DNA of 64,000 bases, from contig NW_019028980.1 of the NCBI RefSeq assembly GCF_002105155.1, forward strand, positions 186,001 to 250,000. Reading direction: 5' to 3'. This DNA comes from Lobosporangium transversale (Eukaryota; Mortierellomycota; Mortierellomycetes; Mortierellales; Mortierellaceae). The notes under the pieces are model-generated. The model made no database searches. It worked only from the letters and a program-made list of their open reading frames with translations, and was not told the DNA's origin. The position numbers and the translations under genes were made by a program. Shown piece after piece: positions 10,880 through 22,510 of the stretch; positions within the stretch are counted from its first letter, which is position 1, and the number at the start of each line of letters is the position of its first letter.

Positions 10880-11160
10880 GAGTGTTGAAGTGATCTCGAT
10901 TGAAGGATACAAGCGGTGATAACTTTTGTCTTTTTATTTTTCTTTGAACCCAATTTCTTTTATACATGGGCCCATCATTGCATGCTGACATGGCACCAAT
11001 GTACCAACACGCCAACGCGCCATGATCTTCGCGACGCGTCTTGACAGCTTCAATAAAAACCCAACGCGGTTGATAATTTCCAGGACGCGCCGATAATATT
11101 ACAAGGTCCCATGGCTATTTCCGCATGACGACAAAATTCCGTAGTATTGATCCCTTAGGT
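10880..11160. other. GC-shifted flank of the retroelement relic
   Basis: The stretch at about 11000-11110 is rich in CGCG-containing words (several ACGCG copies) and differs from its AT-rich surroundings. By position it would be the leader or LTR of the relic, but no matching repeat is seen on the other side of the reverse transcriptase. Confidence 0.35.
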
Positions 11161-11167
11161 CTTTCCC

Positions 11168-11290
11168 TTGTCGCTTCACTTTATTCACTGTCTTCACTTT
11201 ATTCACTGTCTTCACTTTATTCACTGTCTTCACTTTATTCACTGTCTTCACTTTATTCACTGCCTTCACTTCATTCACTTTCTTCACTTC
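11168..11290. repeat. 18-bp minisatellite (about 6 copies)
   Basis: The unit CTTCACTTTATTCACTGT is repeated head to tail with almost no divergence, then decays into shorter TTCACTTT-type units to about 11310. It is followed by a T run and a 22-nt A run at about 11350-11374. Both strands stay open across it only because 18 is a multiple of three; no real protein is implied. Confidence 0.9.
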
Positions 11291-11379
11291 TTTCCTTGTT
11301 CATTTACTTTATTTTATTGTCACCAATTACAAGCCTTCCTTTTTTTTTTGAAAAAAAAAAAAAAAAAAAAAAAAGAGCA

Positions 11380-14300
11380 GCAATGGATTATGCTCGTTTT
11401 GATATGCCACTTCAGGTGGTCAAGGTGTTTACGCCTGCAACGGATGAAAAACTGAACTTCTGGTCAGCGGTATCCTATTCTCTGCATATAGGTAGGGCTT
11501 CTGGTGGGTCGGAGCCTTTTTTCTTCATCATACTCCTAAAGGTTGGTACTCCTATTGTCGATGAACTCCTTGTCAGTGCTGTAAGAGGTAGTAGTTGGTA
11601 TACAGAAGTAGATAGAAGAATGACGAGCAATAGTATCAGATAGCGAATGGGAGCAGTGAGAACAAGAAGTGGGTCCATACTGCACCCAAGAGGCATTTAT
11701 GCAGTTTTTTGTATTAATGATCATAAATCTTGTATTAATGACCACGAATATGAAAGAATTAAGTATATGTATCCTTACTATGCAAGGTTGAGACGCCCAA
11801 GTGCCTAAACAAACCGACTGTATGCGTGATAACCCTCTTTGTTTTTGGGCCAAAAAATTACTAATCTCTCAAGATCGGCCCCTGCCTCATCTCCGGCCAT
11901 AAGAGTAAAAGAAAGCGAGTATGTGAGAAAACCACTCCTCTTTTATAAAGAGAGTCAGCAACGAAAGAATGGAACTGATCTGCCATTCCATGTTACCCAC
12001 AGTCTTTTCTACGGCTCCTAAACTACAAAATAGTGAATCCAAACCGGTTACTTCTCTTTCAACTGTTTTTGAGGATTCATTACTCCCTGCCTTTGTTGTT
12101 ATTTCCAAGCCATCTCTTCCGTACTTTGACGCGTATACTGCTACATCACTTGATCTCTTTCTGTTAGAACAGACCATGAAACCCTCCAATGCTCAGTCCG
12201 TAACATCGGATCTATCCAAAGCAGTCAATCCAAGCCTATGCGATGCTACCAGAAGCGCTCCGTATGATCATAAGAGCGCATATGAGCACAACCAGACGCT
12301 GCTCACTGCCTTGGATAATGCTGAAGGCGTCTCTTATGTCTTTTATTTTTTTTATTTTTTTTTTCCTAGAAAAAAGAATGTGATCTATGAAGATTTGTAT
12401 TTGATTATAATCGTCATATGCTGACAAATAGGCATAAGAGCTCCATCTTCAGCCTACAGCATATAAGCTACTCTGCTTGGAAATAGGTAGATAATGAAAT
12501 CTGTTATCTATCTGCTTTTTAATAAAAGGTTGTATTGGATGTTGCCTTGCGCAAGAATATTACGTCCCCGAATAGGGTTGATGTGCCTAAGGATCAATCA
12601 CCCGTTCTGAATCAATGCAAAGTTTGTATCGAGCTTCACGCTAAGATAAAAATTATATCTTAATAAATTAATTTTTTTTCTTTTGCCACCATGAATGCAC
12701 GCTTTTATGTTGATATATTGATGTGTTGCTTTAAGATCAGGCTCAATCGAAGGGCTTTGCCTGCATCATGGTGGAAGTCTTTCGTGAAAGGTGGGTGATG
12801 ACAGCATCGATCCCATATCATACAGACTTTCGATCAATGGTATGTCCAACGTAGTACTTCTAGATCGTTCGTGTAGCTTGAACATGCAACAGAGAGGAAA
12901 AAGAGAAAAAACAAAAAGGTAAGAAAGGAAGGTGGCACACGAGTCAGTGGCGCAAAGGCCAAGGCAATCATGGACAGGAGGATGATTTAAAAGACCTTGG
13001 CTCTTATTTGGACTTAAAATCTTAGTTTGTATTGTTGTGTGTACATTAAGATGTGCGCTTTCAGGTCTGGTATCAATAAGGTAAATAAAGCACTAAACTG
13101 GTGAGCGAAGCTACCGATCACTCGTCTAGTTCGAAGAGAACCTGTTGTCCCTGTTTCTTCTTTTTTTTTTGTACAACCAACGTCATAGTTTTATGGATGC
13201 TCTTTGACAACCAATGGTTTTCATGCATTCCCGCGGAGCTACCAGAAAGGAGGCACTTTCAGTCTAGATAATCTAACGCATCAAAAACCCATGTTTTACA
13301 CTAACTAATGTCAGCAATTTTATCTTGAATATCACTAATGAATGTGGTCAACTCTCCTATTGGAGCATGTCAACAACTCAGTCTTTGGCTTATATCAAAG
13401 GTTCGATTTTCTCGACAGATATTTCTTTTCATCGGGCCATACAGCATCATAAATTTTGCATCCCCAAGGAAGGAAAGGAGTGAAAGAAACTGGTAGTAAA
13501 GAAATGGATTCATACACATTGTATTTCTGGATAGGCAAATCATCCGAGCACGTTTTCTGAAATTCTGACATTCAGAGCAATGACGAAGGAAATACAACAT
13601 GAAGTTTACAACTCCACCATTCGTGTTCAAAGTTTCGAGAGAGCCAAAGCTTTTCAGCCTCTTAAAAATTTGTTCACACGCGCGTTTATCCATCGGTCAA
13701 TTCTGATTCGCTGTCAATTTCTATGTGGTTTTTGTAGATACACATTTCTACAGATTGAATAGCATGTCAACTAGTGCTCTCTTCTCAACCTACTTTTGTT
13801 CCGAGTTTCAACCTTTTTTATGCCCACACTTTTCCTTTCTATCTCAGTAATCATCAACCTTCCTTTGCCAAACACTTGTAAAAGAAATGTGAGCCTCCCT
13901 CTTGCCTTAGAGTCTTTTGTTTTGTGTTTATCACACGTTGATCCGTTTCCTATCTGCTTTGTGTAAAAATGTGTTTGTTGCATGACACCAACATTCCATT
14001 TCACTGGACACTTTTAAAGTTCTGGTGTTTCCAATGGTAGATTCACTCAGTGCTTCGACCCAGTAAGATCACTCATGTGTATCTTTAGTGAGAACTGATG
14101 GAATTGATAGGCTGCAGCACGCCGTTTTGTACAAAAGACACATCTGCATATTTGTACCTTAATGTGTTCTAGCCTTTCTTTTTTATCCTTTTCAGCTAAA
14201 CAAAAACTCTTTGCTCAGCTTTCTGCATGTTTGTCACAAATAAGGCCATATTAAACTCTCCTGTTGAATAATTTGAATAATTATACATTTATATGCAATC

Positions 14301-15019
14301 ATGTTTTAGTGTCAATGCAGGAACAAATTATACACAAAAACAACCCTAATTCATTTAAATCATTCTTGCGACCATAATGCACTTATGAAAGAGGGGTCGT
14401 TGTAATCGACTGAAGTCTTATAAAGCAAGTGTTCTTGGCTTACATTCATATATTTCATACATCAGCCATTCAATGCTATTATTTGCATTGCTTAGCGTGG
14501 CTGAAGAAGAAAAAGGCCAACCATTCGAAAAAAAAATCTGTCATCCCGGCCAGACAGGTTCTGAATGAAGTATTATATATATATGTGTGTATTTGTTTTA
14601 ATGTGCACAAGACTATCTCCATAGCCCATTAAATGCAACCATGTGGTCAAGTCTGAGGACCTAATATGGTGTTGTAACCCTTTTTTCTGTGTTCTCCATA
14701 GGCCGAAGGAAAAAGATAGGCTCTCACGCTTAGAAAGAATCTTAATTTTGGTCCCTTCCCATGAGGGAATCATAATGCACTGTTTTGTGTGTGCGTATGT
14801 AATATAGGCTCAACGATCACCCCCCGTTTCACGGCCATTTTATAAATTATACATTTCTCATCCACTCCGTTTAGTTAAGGTACGATGATTGGGGTGCTTT
14901 GGTGGTAGATTTTTACATTTCACAACCATACATTCAATACATTCAATACCTTCGATATTATTCAACAACTGTATCCAGTTATGACCAACTGAGACGGTTT
15001 TCCAATGCACAACTTTTTG

Positions 15020-15052
<33 letters not shown>

Positions 15053-15169
15053 TAAATACTCTGTGTTTTCCTCTTATCCTCTATCCTCTATCTTCAAACC
15101 AAATCCACCACGGTTCATAGCCATTCAACTATATCCTAACCTCTTTACTCCTCTCTCACCGAATCAAAA
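11380..15169. other. Gene-poor region, no supported gene
   Basis: Nearly 3.8 kb without a recognisable gene. The longest plus frame (about 11969-12424) is Ser/Thr-rich and ends in a T-rich stretch. The longest minus frames (11887-12189 and 13370-13693) match nothing I know and show no splice-linked partners. A 29-nt T run lies at 15021-15049, about 120 bp upstream of the RNase T2 start codon, followed by CATAAATACTC, a weak TATA-like box. Confidence 0.55.
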
Positions 15170-16323
15170 ATGAAAATCGCTACTCTCACGGCATCTGTAG
15201 CGCTGGCCGCCCTGTCTGCTGTTTCGGCTCTCCCTTTGATGTATAACTCTGTGTTGTCCCCTCGTGCAGACACCTGCCCTGCTGATGTGCTTTCCTGCAC
15301 TGCAGAATCGTCTGGTGTGGATGCATGCTGCTTGCCCGGAATGGGGTTGATCCTCTTGACTCTTCAATGGTACAACGGATTAGGACCAGCTGACGAGTTC
15401 ACCATTCATGGACTCTGGCCCGATACATGCTCAGGAGGACAAGGTCCTTCTACAGGTTGTGATGCCAATCGAATCTATGATGTAGGTTATACTTATCTTT
15501 CCCTATCCTGAGTAGCTCCCAAAGAGATTTGTGGATATGGATATTAACAGCTATACTTCCTTTGCAAATGCGATTGGAATAGAACATCGAAACCCGCCTC
15601 AAGGCCTACCCTGGAACCCCTGCTGGCTTCATTGATCAATTGAATACCTACTGGTCTTCATACAAAGGCGATAACAACGCTTTCTGGGCCCATGAATGGT
15701 CCAAGCATGGCACCTGCATCTCCAACCTGGCCCCTAATTGTTCATCCAACTATGTTCAAGACCAGGATGTATACAATTACTTTAGCAAGACATTGGCATT
15801 GCGATCGCAATACAACCTGTACAAGGCCCTTGCGGATGGGGGTATCACTCCTGGATCAAATCCTAATACTGCAGACATGCACACAGCAATCAAGAAAGCA
15901 TTTGGCGTTGATGCTCAAATCAACTGCAACTCAGGTGCCTTGAGCGAGATCTGGATCTATTTCAAGGTCAAGAACCACGATCAATATGTTCCTGTGGATC
16001 CATTGACTCAAGGTTCATGCAAAGGTTATATCTCGTACCCAGTCAAGAGTGGGTCTATTAAGCCTTCTACTTCATCGATCACGAAGCCTACTACCACCAT
16101 CCCTACCATCACGAGTGTTAAGCCTACAGCGACTTCTCCTACAGGTCCTATTCCCACGGGTAAGCAGACGGGTCGTTGTTCTATCCCTAACGCTACTGTC
16201 TGTGTCAGTCCAGGTGTTTCAAATCAGTATTCCAAATGCAACAATGGTTACTGGGTCTTGAACCAGTGCAAGACGGGTCAAGTTTGCTATAGCGATACCA
16301 ACACCACTACCCACTGTGCCTAA
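15170..16323 (+). CDS. Secreted ribonuclease T2 with Cys-rich putative chitin-binding tail, 350 aa
   Basis: Exons are 15170-15481 and 15583-16323, with one 101-nt GT-AG intron in phase 0. Residues 1-20 form a classic signal peptide ([20 protein letters not shown]). The T2 domain carries both conserved active-site blocks, FTIHGLWPD (CAS I) and HEWSKHGTC (CAS II), with their catalytic histidines, and many cysteines for disulfides. RNase T2 enzymes cut single-stranded RNA without strong base preference through a 2',3'-cyclic phosphate and act outside the cell or in vacuoles. After about residue 265 comes a Thr/Pro/Ser linker, then a Cys-rich module of about 45 residues with [19 protein letters not shown] and KTGQVCYSD. 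Its spacing resembles CBM19-type chitin-binding modules. That reading is by pattern only. The gene is well formed and probably functional in phosphate or nucleotide scavenging. Confidence 0.93.
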
Positions 16324-16892
16324 TTGATCTATCTCTGTCTATCTTCGCCTATACATAGTTTTCTAACATACTTTACGATAGCACACAGTGCTACTGCCAT
16401 CATTACCACCTTTACCATCCTTGTGAGAGAGAGAGCTGTGAAATATTTTGTATAATATCAAATACACAAATGGTTTTTACTTTCCTTCATAAAACATTGC
16501 TTTATATTTTATGTAATATACATGTAAGGTTGCTTTTGAACCACAATGCATCTCTGACAAGATCTTTAGCATATGTATGTCCCAATATTTAAAGTTAAAA
16601 ACTGTTTGCAATTGAATTGAGCTTTGGCATGGATGGAGAGGCGGTCATGGTAGCAGTTTTTATAGCTGCACACCTCCAGCTATTATAATAAGAAAGAGAC
16701 CCTTCAAAGGCTTAGCAGAATAGTCACACACAAAAAATCTTAACGGGAGGAGTCAATGGTTTGGTGCAAAGAAGGACGACCTTATTCATGAAGTGCACCA
16801 ATCACGTGTATCTTCCAAATAAAAAACTGGCACCTGTCCATTAATAATTGGCAACATTCTCTCCCATTCATGTTTTCAACATCCACTTCAAA
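16324..16892. other. Intergenic, no gene seen
   Basis: This is the 3' flank of the RNase gene and the promoter of the first F-box gene. A (GA)n stretch lies near 16425. The reading frame of the next gene stays open to 16848 but only through a TTG codon, so the ATG at 16893 is preferred. Confidence 0.55.
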
Positions 16893-18728
16893 ATGCAGCT
16901 TAGTATTTTTGAGATAGCACACATCCAGGAGGACATTTCGCAGTACTTGTCGTTACAAGAGCTAGTAAAGTGTATTCAGGTCTCCAGAGAATGGTCTCTG
17001 ATCTTCACCCGCACCCTCTGGCAGCGCTTTTACTTGCAGCCACACCACACCATCGAATTCGCGAAATGGGATTCACCACTCTCAGTGTTGCTGCGCCATC
17101 ATGAAGATATCTCGAAACTCAACGATAAAATGTTCCAGAAGATCCTAGATAATTACCCAGCACATCCATGGTCATTACCCAAACTCCGTTCGTTGTCCTT
17201 TCTTCTCCCAGATGATGAGACACAAAAATCAACGATTACGACGGGAGTATCAACAGCAACAATGCCAGGAACTGAAGCAGTCAAGGCTCTACGGTTTCTA
17301 TCAACTCTATCTACGATTGAAGACCTATCTATCCTTGGGATCAATGGAGACAATCAACAGATTCAGGATGAGTTAATCCATGCTCTTTCTCCTTCATGTT
17401 TACCCAGGCTACGACATGTGTCACTGCTGGGCAGCAAATACTCTGCCGAGTCAGTCTTACGTATTATTATAGCCTGTCGTCGATGCGAATTTCTGGATAT
17501 AAGGACCACCAAGTTTTATAATGTTTACCTTAATAGTAAGCTTGACGGCCGTGATTTTCGGTACCAAGACTCTCAGAAATTCAATGAGGTAGAATTGACT
17601 GAGCTTGTGAAAAGGGCTTTTGACGAAGGAATGCCCTTAGAGCCCACTAGCGCCCATAATTCTACCACCAACTTACGGAGGCTCCACTATGATATGGTCT
17701 CACCAGGCTCTTCTATCATTCTGAAACATTTACTAGAAAGATCACCCCAGTTGAAAGATCTTCGATTAATAGGGATGATGCCTCCTGAGCCTTTACAGAG
17801 TGTTATCGGTGCCTTGAACGCCTCCAAAAGAACAACAACGATGATGGGTACAACATATCCACTTAGACTGAGATCCCTTATAATGAATACTCTTAAACAT
17901 GATGAGACTGAAACAAAAAGGCTCTTGGCAGAGTTAATCCGCTCCACAGGATACTTTGTCCAACCTGAGTCTAGTCATGGTGACGGTCATACCGATGAAG
18001 CTGGTCATGTTGGGAAGGGTATTGGCATTAATGGTCTAGGTCTAGAATCTCTATCTCTAATGTACCAAACGCCATTTGGACAGCGTTGCGGGATGGCTCT
18101 CGTTCAGTATCACTCCAAGACACTCACCAAACTTACAATCAAGCGCCTCATTAAAAATATAGTCTTTATTACTCTTATGAGTGGGCTCAGGGAATTACGG
18201 TCGATAGAAGTTAAAGTTCAACTTGATGAAAGTGAAGAGGATGAGATCAGTAACAGCAACGATGAAGAAGGAGGAGAAAGGAGCCTGATCTTATGTTCGT
18301 GGACATGTCAACAGCTCAAAGAGCTGAGCCTTAAAATGAATGTAGCAAGATATCAAGTTCATAATCATAGATACAGAATGCAACGGACCGTGTCTGCACA
18401 AGGATTCCTTGGCTACATTTTTAAACAGATATCAAGGTTGGAGGCATTAAGAGAGTTAGAATTGAGCCTCAAAGACAGGATTAGCGTTGATGTCTTAACA
18501 TTGAGCAAGGGGTGTTTGAGTTGCCTTGGGACACTGAAGCAACTGAGAGGACTGAAATACCGCAAAAATGACTTCATTGGTTATGAGCTGGGAGAAGAGG
18601 AAGCAGCATGGATAATAGAGCATTGTCCCAGACTGAGCGAGGTTGCCTTGATTTCTCCTTTGCCAGCAAGTTTCAAAGAAAAACTAATAGCACTTCGACC
18701 ATGGATCCTTGTAACAACAGTGCGTTAA
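16893..18728 (+). CDS. F-box/leucine-rich-repeat protein, 611 aa (tandem copy 1)
   Basis: Single-exon gene. The start ATG at 16893 gives MQLSIFEIAHIQEDISQYL, closely matching the start of the neighbouring paralogue. Residues about 5-45 form an F-box-like helix set (IFEIAHIQEDISQYLSLQE, then LVKCIQVSREW). The rest shows irregular LRR-like units, for example LPRLRHVSLLGSKYSAESV, RSPQLKDLRLIGM and TLTKLTIKRLI, ending with a block around CPRLSEVALIS. F-box proteins recruit substrates to SCF ubiquitin ligases through Skp1, and the LRR part would bind the substrate. Such genes are abundant in Mortierella-type fungi. The substrate is unknown. Confidence 0.8.
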   Translation: MQLSIFEIAHIQEDISQYLSLQELVKCIQVSREWSLIFTRTLWQRFYLQPHHTIEFAKWDSPLSVLLRHHEDISKLNDKMFQKILDNYPAHPWSLPKLRSLSFLLPDDETQKSTITTGVSTATMPGTEAVKALRFLSTLSTIEDLSILGINGDNQQIQDELIHALSPSCLPRLRHVSLLGSKYSAESVLRIIIACRRCEFLDIRTTKFYNVYLNSKLDGRDFRYQDSQKFNEVELTELVKRAFDEGMPLEPTSAHNSTTNLRRLHYDMVSPGSSIILKHLLERSPQLKDLRLIGMMPPEPLQSVIGALNASKRTTTMMGTTYPLRLRSLIMNTLKHDETETKRLLAELIRSTGYFVQPESSHGDGHTDEAGHVGKGIGINGLGLESLSLMYQTPFGQRCGMALVQYHSKTLTKLTIKRLIKNIVFITLMSGLRELRSIEVKVQLDESEEDEISNSNDEEGGERSLILCSWTCQQLKELSLKMNVARYQVHNHRYRMQRTVSAQGFLGYIFKQISRLEALRELELSLKDRISVDVLTLSKGCLSCLGTLKQLRGLKYRKNDFIGYELGEEEAAWIIEHCPRLSEVALISPLPASFKEKLIALRPWILVTTVR

Positions 18729-19344
18729 TATCCAAGTGTTTACTATTGGTCCACATGTCATGGCGTTTGAATGAATATTTTGCACCGCCCATAAAGATCA
18801 ATGAACCTTTAATCTTAATACAAATGTGTATTTATATATTTAAAATGTTTCATGTCCTTACACTTCCATGCCATAAAAAAATATGAATATCCTTTTCCCA
18901 TTTGTTCTACTCCATCTATTCTGTGTAACCAAAAGAGTCGACGCTTTATGACAAGATGTCCAAGAGCACTGACCAAGGTTGATCAAAAGCATTAAAGTTG
19001 TCGGCCCATTACATTGAGTTGCGCGTGAACAAAGACAAAAAATAATACACCATCTTAGCACGCCTTTGGCGCATGTTTAATCAAACCAATCCTCATTCTA
19101 CTTTTATTTCCTGAAATTGAACTAATCTACAGCTCTTGGTACAATGATGTTCCCACTCAATTGACCCTGCATTTTTTTTTTTTTTTTTTTTTTTTTTTGG
19201 GTTGCTTCTACCCTTTCTTTTTCTAGTATCCTTCATCTGTCGACTTCTTTTTTTTTTTTTCTTTGCTTGAAGCCTCATTTCTCAAAAGCCTTGATCCTAC
19301 TTTTTTTTTTGTAACCATCATTGAAGGGTGTCTAGTCAAGGGAC
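18729..19344. other. Intergenic between the tandem F-box genes
   Basis: No gene seen. Contains a 27-nt T run at 19172-19198 and shorter T runs at about 19250-19261 and 19302-19310, close to the start codon of the second F-box gene. Confidence 0.6.
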
Positions 19345-21279
19345 ATGAAAACCTCCATCTTCGACTTACCACATATTTCCAATGACATATCTCAGTACCT
19401 ATCCCGGCACGACTTGACACAATGTGTCCGGGTCTCCAAACATTGGTTTATATGTTTCTCACCCATACTATGGCGACATCCCTTCTTTATCGGCTTTAAT
19501 GATCCCATCAACAACAACAATAGTGACTGTATTGGTGATGGTGCTAAAAACGATCGAAGCATCCTCGACACACAATTGTCGGCTTTATTTCGCCACAAAG
19601 AGCACGTTCAACAACTAGATACAATCATGTTTAACATGATCATGTCTGACACGACTCGAGATTGGACATTTCCCAACCTCCTTAGAGCTTTGATTCGCGG
19701 CTGTTCCTCTTTTTCTGTTTCTCGATTATCTTCTCTTCCTTTCTCTTCTTATCCTCCTTCTCCCCCTCCTCCTCCTCCTCCTCCTCCTCCTGACCTTACA
19801 TGGGCCATAGAATCTACCAGAAGTCTACAAATCCTGTCGACATGCGGCAAGATCCAGAGCCTGTCCATCATTGGGATTAATGGAGAGCAGCATCAAGTTC
19901 TGGATGGGTTCTTACAATTAATTGCCTCTCGCGTGGCAGCAGCTTTACCAGCAGAAGCAGAAGCAGAAAGGCAACAGCACGTGCAGTCCCCAGTACGATC
20001 AGTTACACTGAACGGAAACCAATTCTCAGTGCAGACGCTTTATACGATTATCAAGGCCTGTCATCGTTGTGAGTCTCTGTCGTTACAGATTTCTCCACCT
20101 ACTACTGAGAGTGATGATACCACTAGCGGCGATGTTCTAGCAGCCACAGCTACGTTTTTACAAGAGACCCCATACACCGCTATTCAGCACCTTCATATTG
20201 AGCTGACCTCCTTCGCCACACAACAAATTCTTCTTCCTCTTTTAGAAAAATGTCCACAACTTGAAGAGCTGGTTCTGCAGGGGATTACAAATGAAACAAC
20301 TTTTGAGGGGATCGTTGAGTTCTTGAAGACTAGAAGAGCTAATAAGCCAAGTATGAAGAAAGGACTCAGACGGCAATTGAAATATCTCGAGGTGGATATC
20401 ATGAATTGTGGCCAACGCACAGAGCAGCTCATCGAAGAGCTGATAAGATCAACGGGATGTAACACCAGTAGTGTCAGCCATAGCCAAAGCACCATTAGAA
20501 GTGATAGTGCCACAAGTTGGGTAGAGGGTGAGGCTGATGAGATCAGAAGTAAAGGCGGTTGTGGTAAAGGTGGAGATGATAGTACACTTGAGTCACTGGC
20601 GATATCATATCTGGCAACGATTGGAAATCGCTGTGCAGAAGCGCTCGTCCAGCACCATTCTGAGACCCTGACTAAGTTCACAAACTGGCGTCCCATCCCA
20701 TTGGAACACTTCTCGATCCTTGTAAATGGACTCGAACGGCTTCAATTCCTGAAAGTCAAAGTGGACCTGGATGGTGCCAATGCTCCAAGAAGGCAGCAAC
20801 GACTCCTCCCATGGAGTTGCCTTGAACTGAGAAAGCTGGACATTACGCTCAGTACGCTTCTGAAGCATTCTTATTCTCACGATGAACTTGAGCAAGCAAA
20901 CGAAAAAAACATGGAAGCATGGAAGTCCTCGGGTGGTTGGGATCTTTTCCAATATCAATTCTTACAGATCGGAAGGTTAAAGCAGTTGGAAGTGCTGAAG
21001 CTTCGAAATACAGGAATGATCCCTGTGAACATGTTGTCAAGGCTTCAAACCAAGTACTCGAGCTTTTTGAGCCACCTTAAATGGCTGAAGAGATTGAGGG
21101 AATTGTGTTATCGTCCTGCATCTGGTTGGCTAGATTGGGGGGAAGAAGAAGCAAGATGGATGATGGAACATTGGTCCCAATTAAAAGAGCTGGAGGTGTC
21201 GGCCCGTATACCAGAGCGATTTGGAGAGACAATACAGGATCTTTGTCCTCGTCTTCATATTAGCGTCAACCATCGTTCC

Positions 21280-21285
<6 letters not shown>
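19345..21285 (+). CDS. F-box/leucine-rich-repeat protein, 646 aa (tandem copy 2)
   Basis: Single exon. The N-terminus IFDLPHISNDISQYLSRHD, then LTQCVRVSKHWF is an F-box and matches copy 1 (ISQYLSLQELVKCIQVSREW) across the same positions. LRR-like units follow (VRSVTLNGNQFSVQTLYTI, CPQLEELVLQGI, ETLTKFTNW), and the C-terminal block GEEEARWMMEHWSQLKELE matches GEEEAAWIIEHCPRLSEVA of copy 1. A poly-Pro tract lies at about residues 134-148, absent from copy 1. The two genes therefore arose by tandem duplication followed by strong divergence. The stop codon is followed almost at once by a 27-nt A run. The expected role is SCF substrate adaptor, by family. Confidence 0.82.
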
Positions 21286-21312
<27 letters not shown>

Positions 21313-22510
21313 CTTGTGCATGTTAATTTGAGAAAGAGAAAGATATTTTCAAGTCTTTAAAGTAAGCCGGATCTATGTTTTTTGTTGTTAAGGGATGAGC
21401 ACTTGTAGGCTCGAATATAAGAGCTATTATGGATATTCGTGAGGAATGCTAAGCAATATGTTTTTATTTCCTTCCGAGTGAACATCATTCAAGATGATAA
21501 ACAGAATAATAATTGATGTATTGTTGTCTTTGCTTTCACGCCCTCTGCCCCTAAGGGTAGTTCGTTTTTTTGAATGGCCACACAGGCATACCTTGGATGT
21601 TTTTTGCTATCCTAGGATTGTTTATCACCATCCTTAGTCACCAAACAATCCAGTGCTTTATATTTATATATCTGAAACAATCGAGGAATAGAAAAGAATA
21701 AAGCCTTGGTTTCCATAAAGCCCCAAGTGGAGCCGTATAGCTAATCAATAAAGCCTTTCGAACTGAGTAGCTTATAGAAACTGATGGAATATGGTTTCCT
21801 TCCAACATAGGTGCATCTGATAAAGCCTTCTATGGTCTGGTATGTTATAATGAGCGCTAATGTTGGGGAAAAAAAAAAAGACGGAGCAAGGGTTAGCAGA
21901 ATTTGCAAAGTAACGCTTTCTCAGTAAAATCTTCTTGCTTGCTGCAGCTTGTCGTCATCTGACATTTTCATTTGATGCGCAGCATTTGATGAGATCGAGA
22001 ACCGCGTTTCCAAATTAGGGCATAATATGCTTTTTTTTTTTTTTTTTTGAGGGGGGGGGGGGGGGAATGTGTACTCTCAGATAAGAAATAGATACCAACT
22101 TCTCCTTTCCCCTCCTCTTTTTTCTACCGTAACACCCAGGGTTCAGTCGCTCGGATATTATTCGCTCCTCCGAATGAGGAGATTTCCAAAGTAGTCAACT
22201 CATGTTCAACAAACAACACACGCCGCTCTGCGTAGCTGTAATTTCAATTAACCGTTCAGCTCTAATCGTGATCAAAAATATGCGGCGTATATCCTTTATT
22301 TCCTTTTTTTTTATAAACGAAAATGAACGAGAGAGATATGGATGTGTACCGAGATATAAAATGGCCCTTGTTCCCCACTTTATCAACAGATACAACGAAA
22401 CAAAAAATAAGTAAAAACAACAACCCCTTCTCTAAGCTCATTCCTTAATCATTTATCTACTCTTAACAGAATCCGATAAACACATACATACATTCTTATC
22501 ACATATAATC
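21286..22510. other. Intergenic, homopolymer-rich
   Basis: No gene seen in 1.2 kb. Holds A27 at 21284-21310, T18 at 22031-22048 and a 15-nt G run at about 22051-22065. The last 300 bp would be the promoter of the GST gene. Confidence 0.6.

Noticed and set aside
11168-11290. CRISPR-like array
   Set aside because: Units are contiguous with no spacers, and the genome is eukaryotic; it is a minisatellite.
11969-12424. 151-codon plus-strand frame in the gene-poor block
   Set aside because: Ser/Thr-rich, ends in T-run translation, and the opposite strand is equally open; not enough to call a gene.
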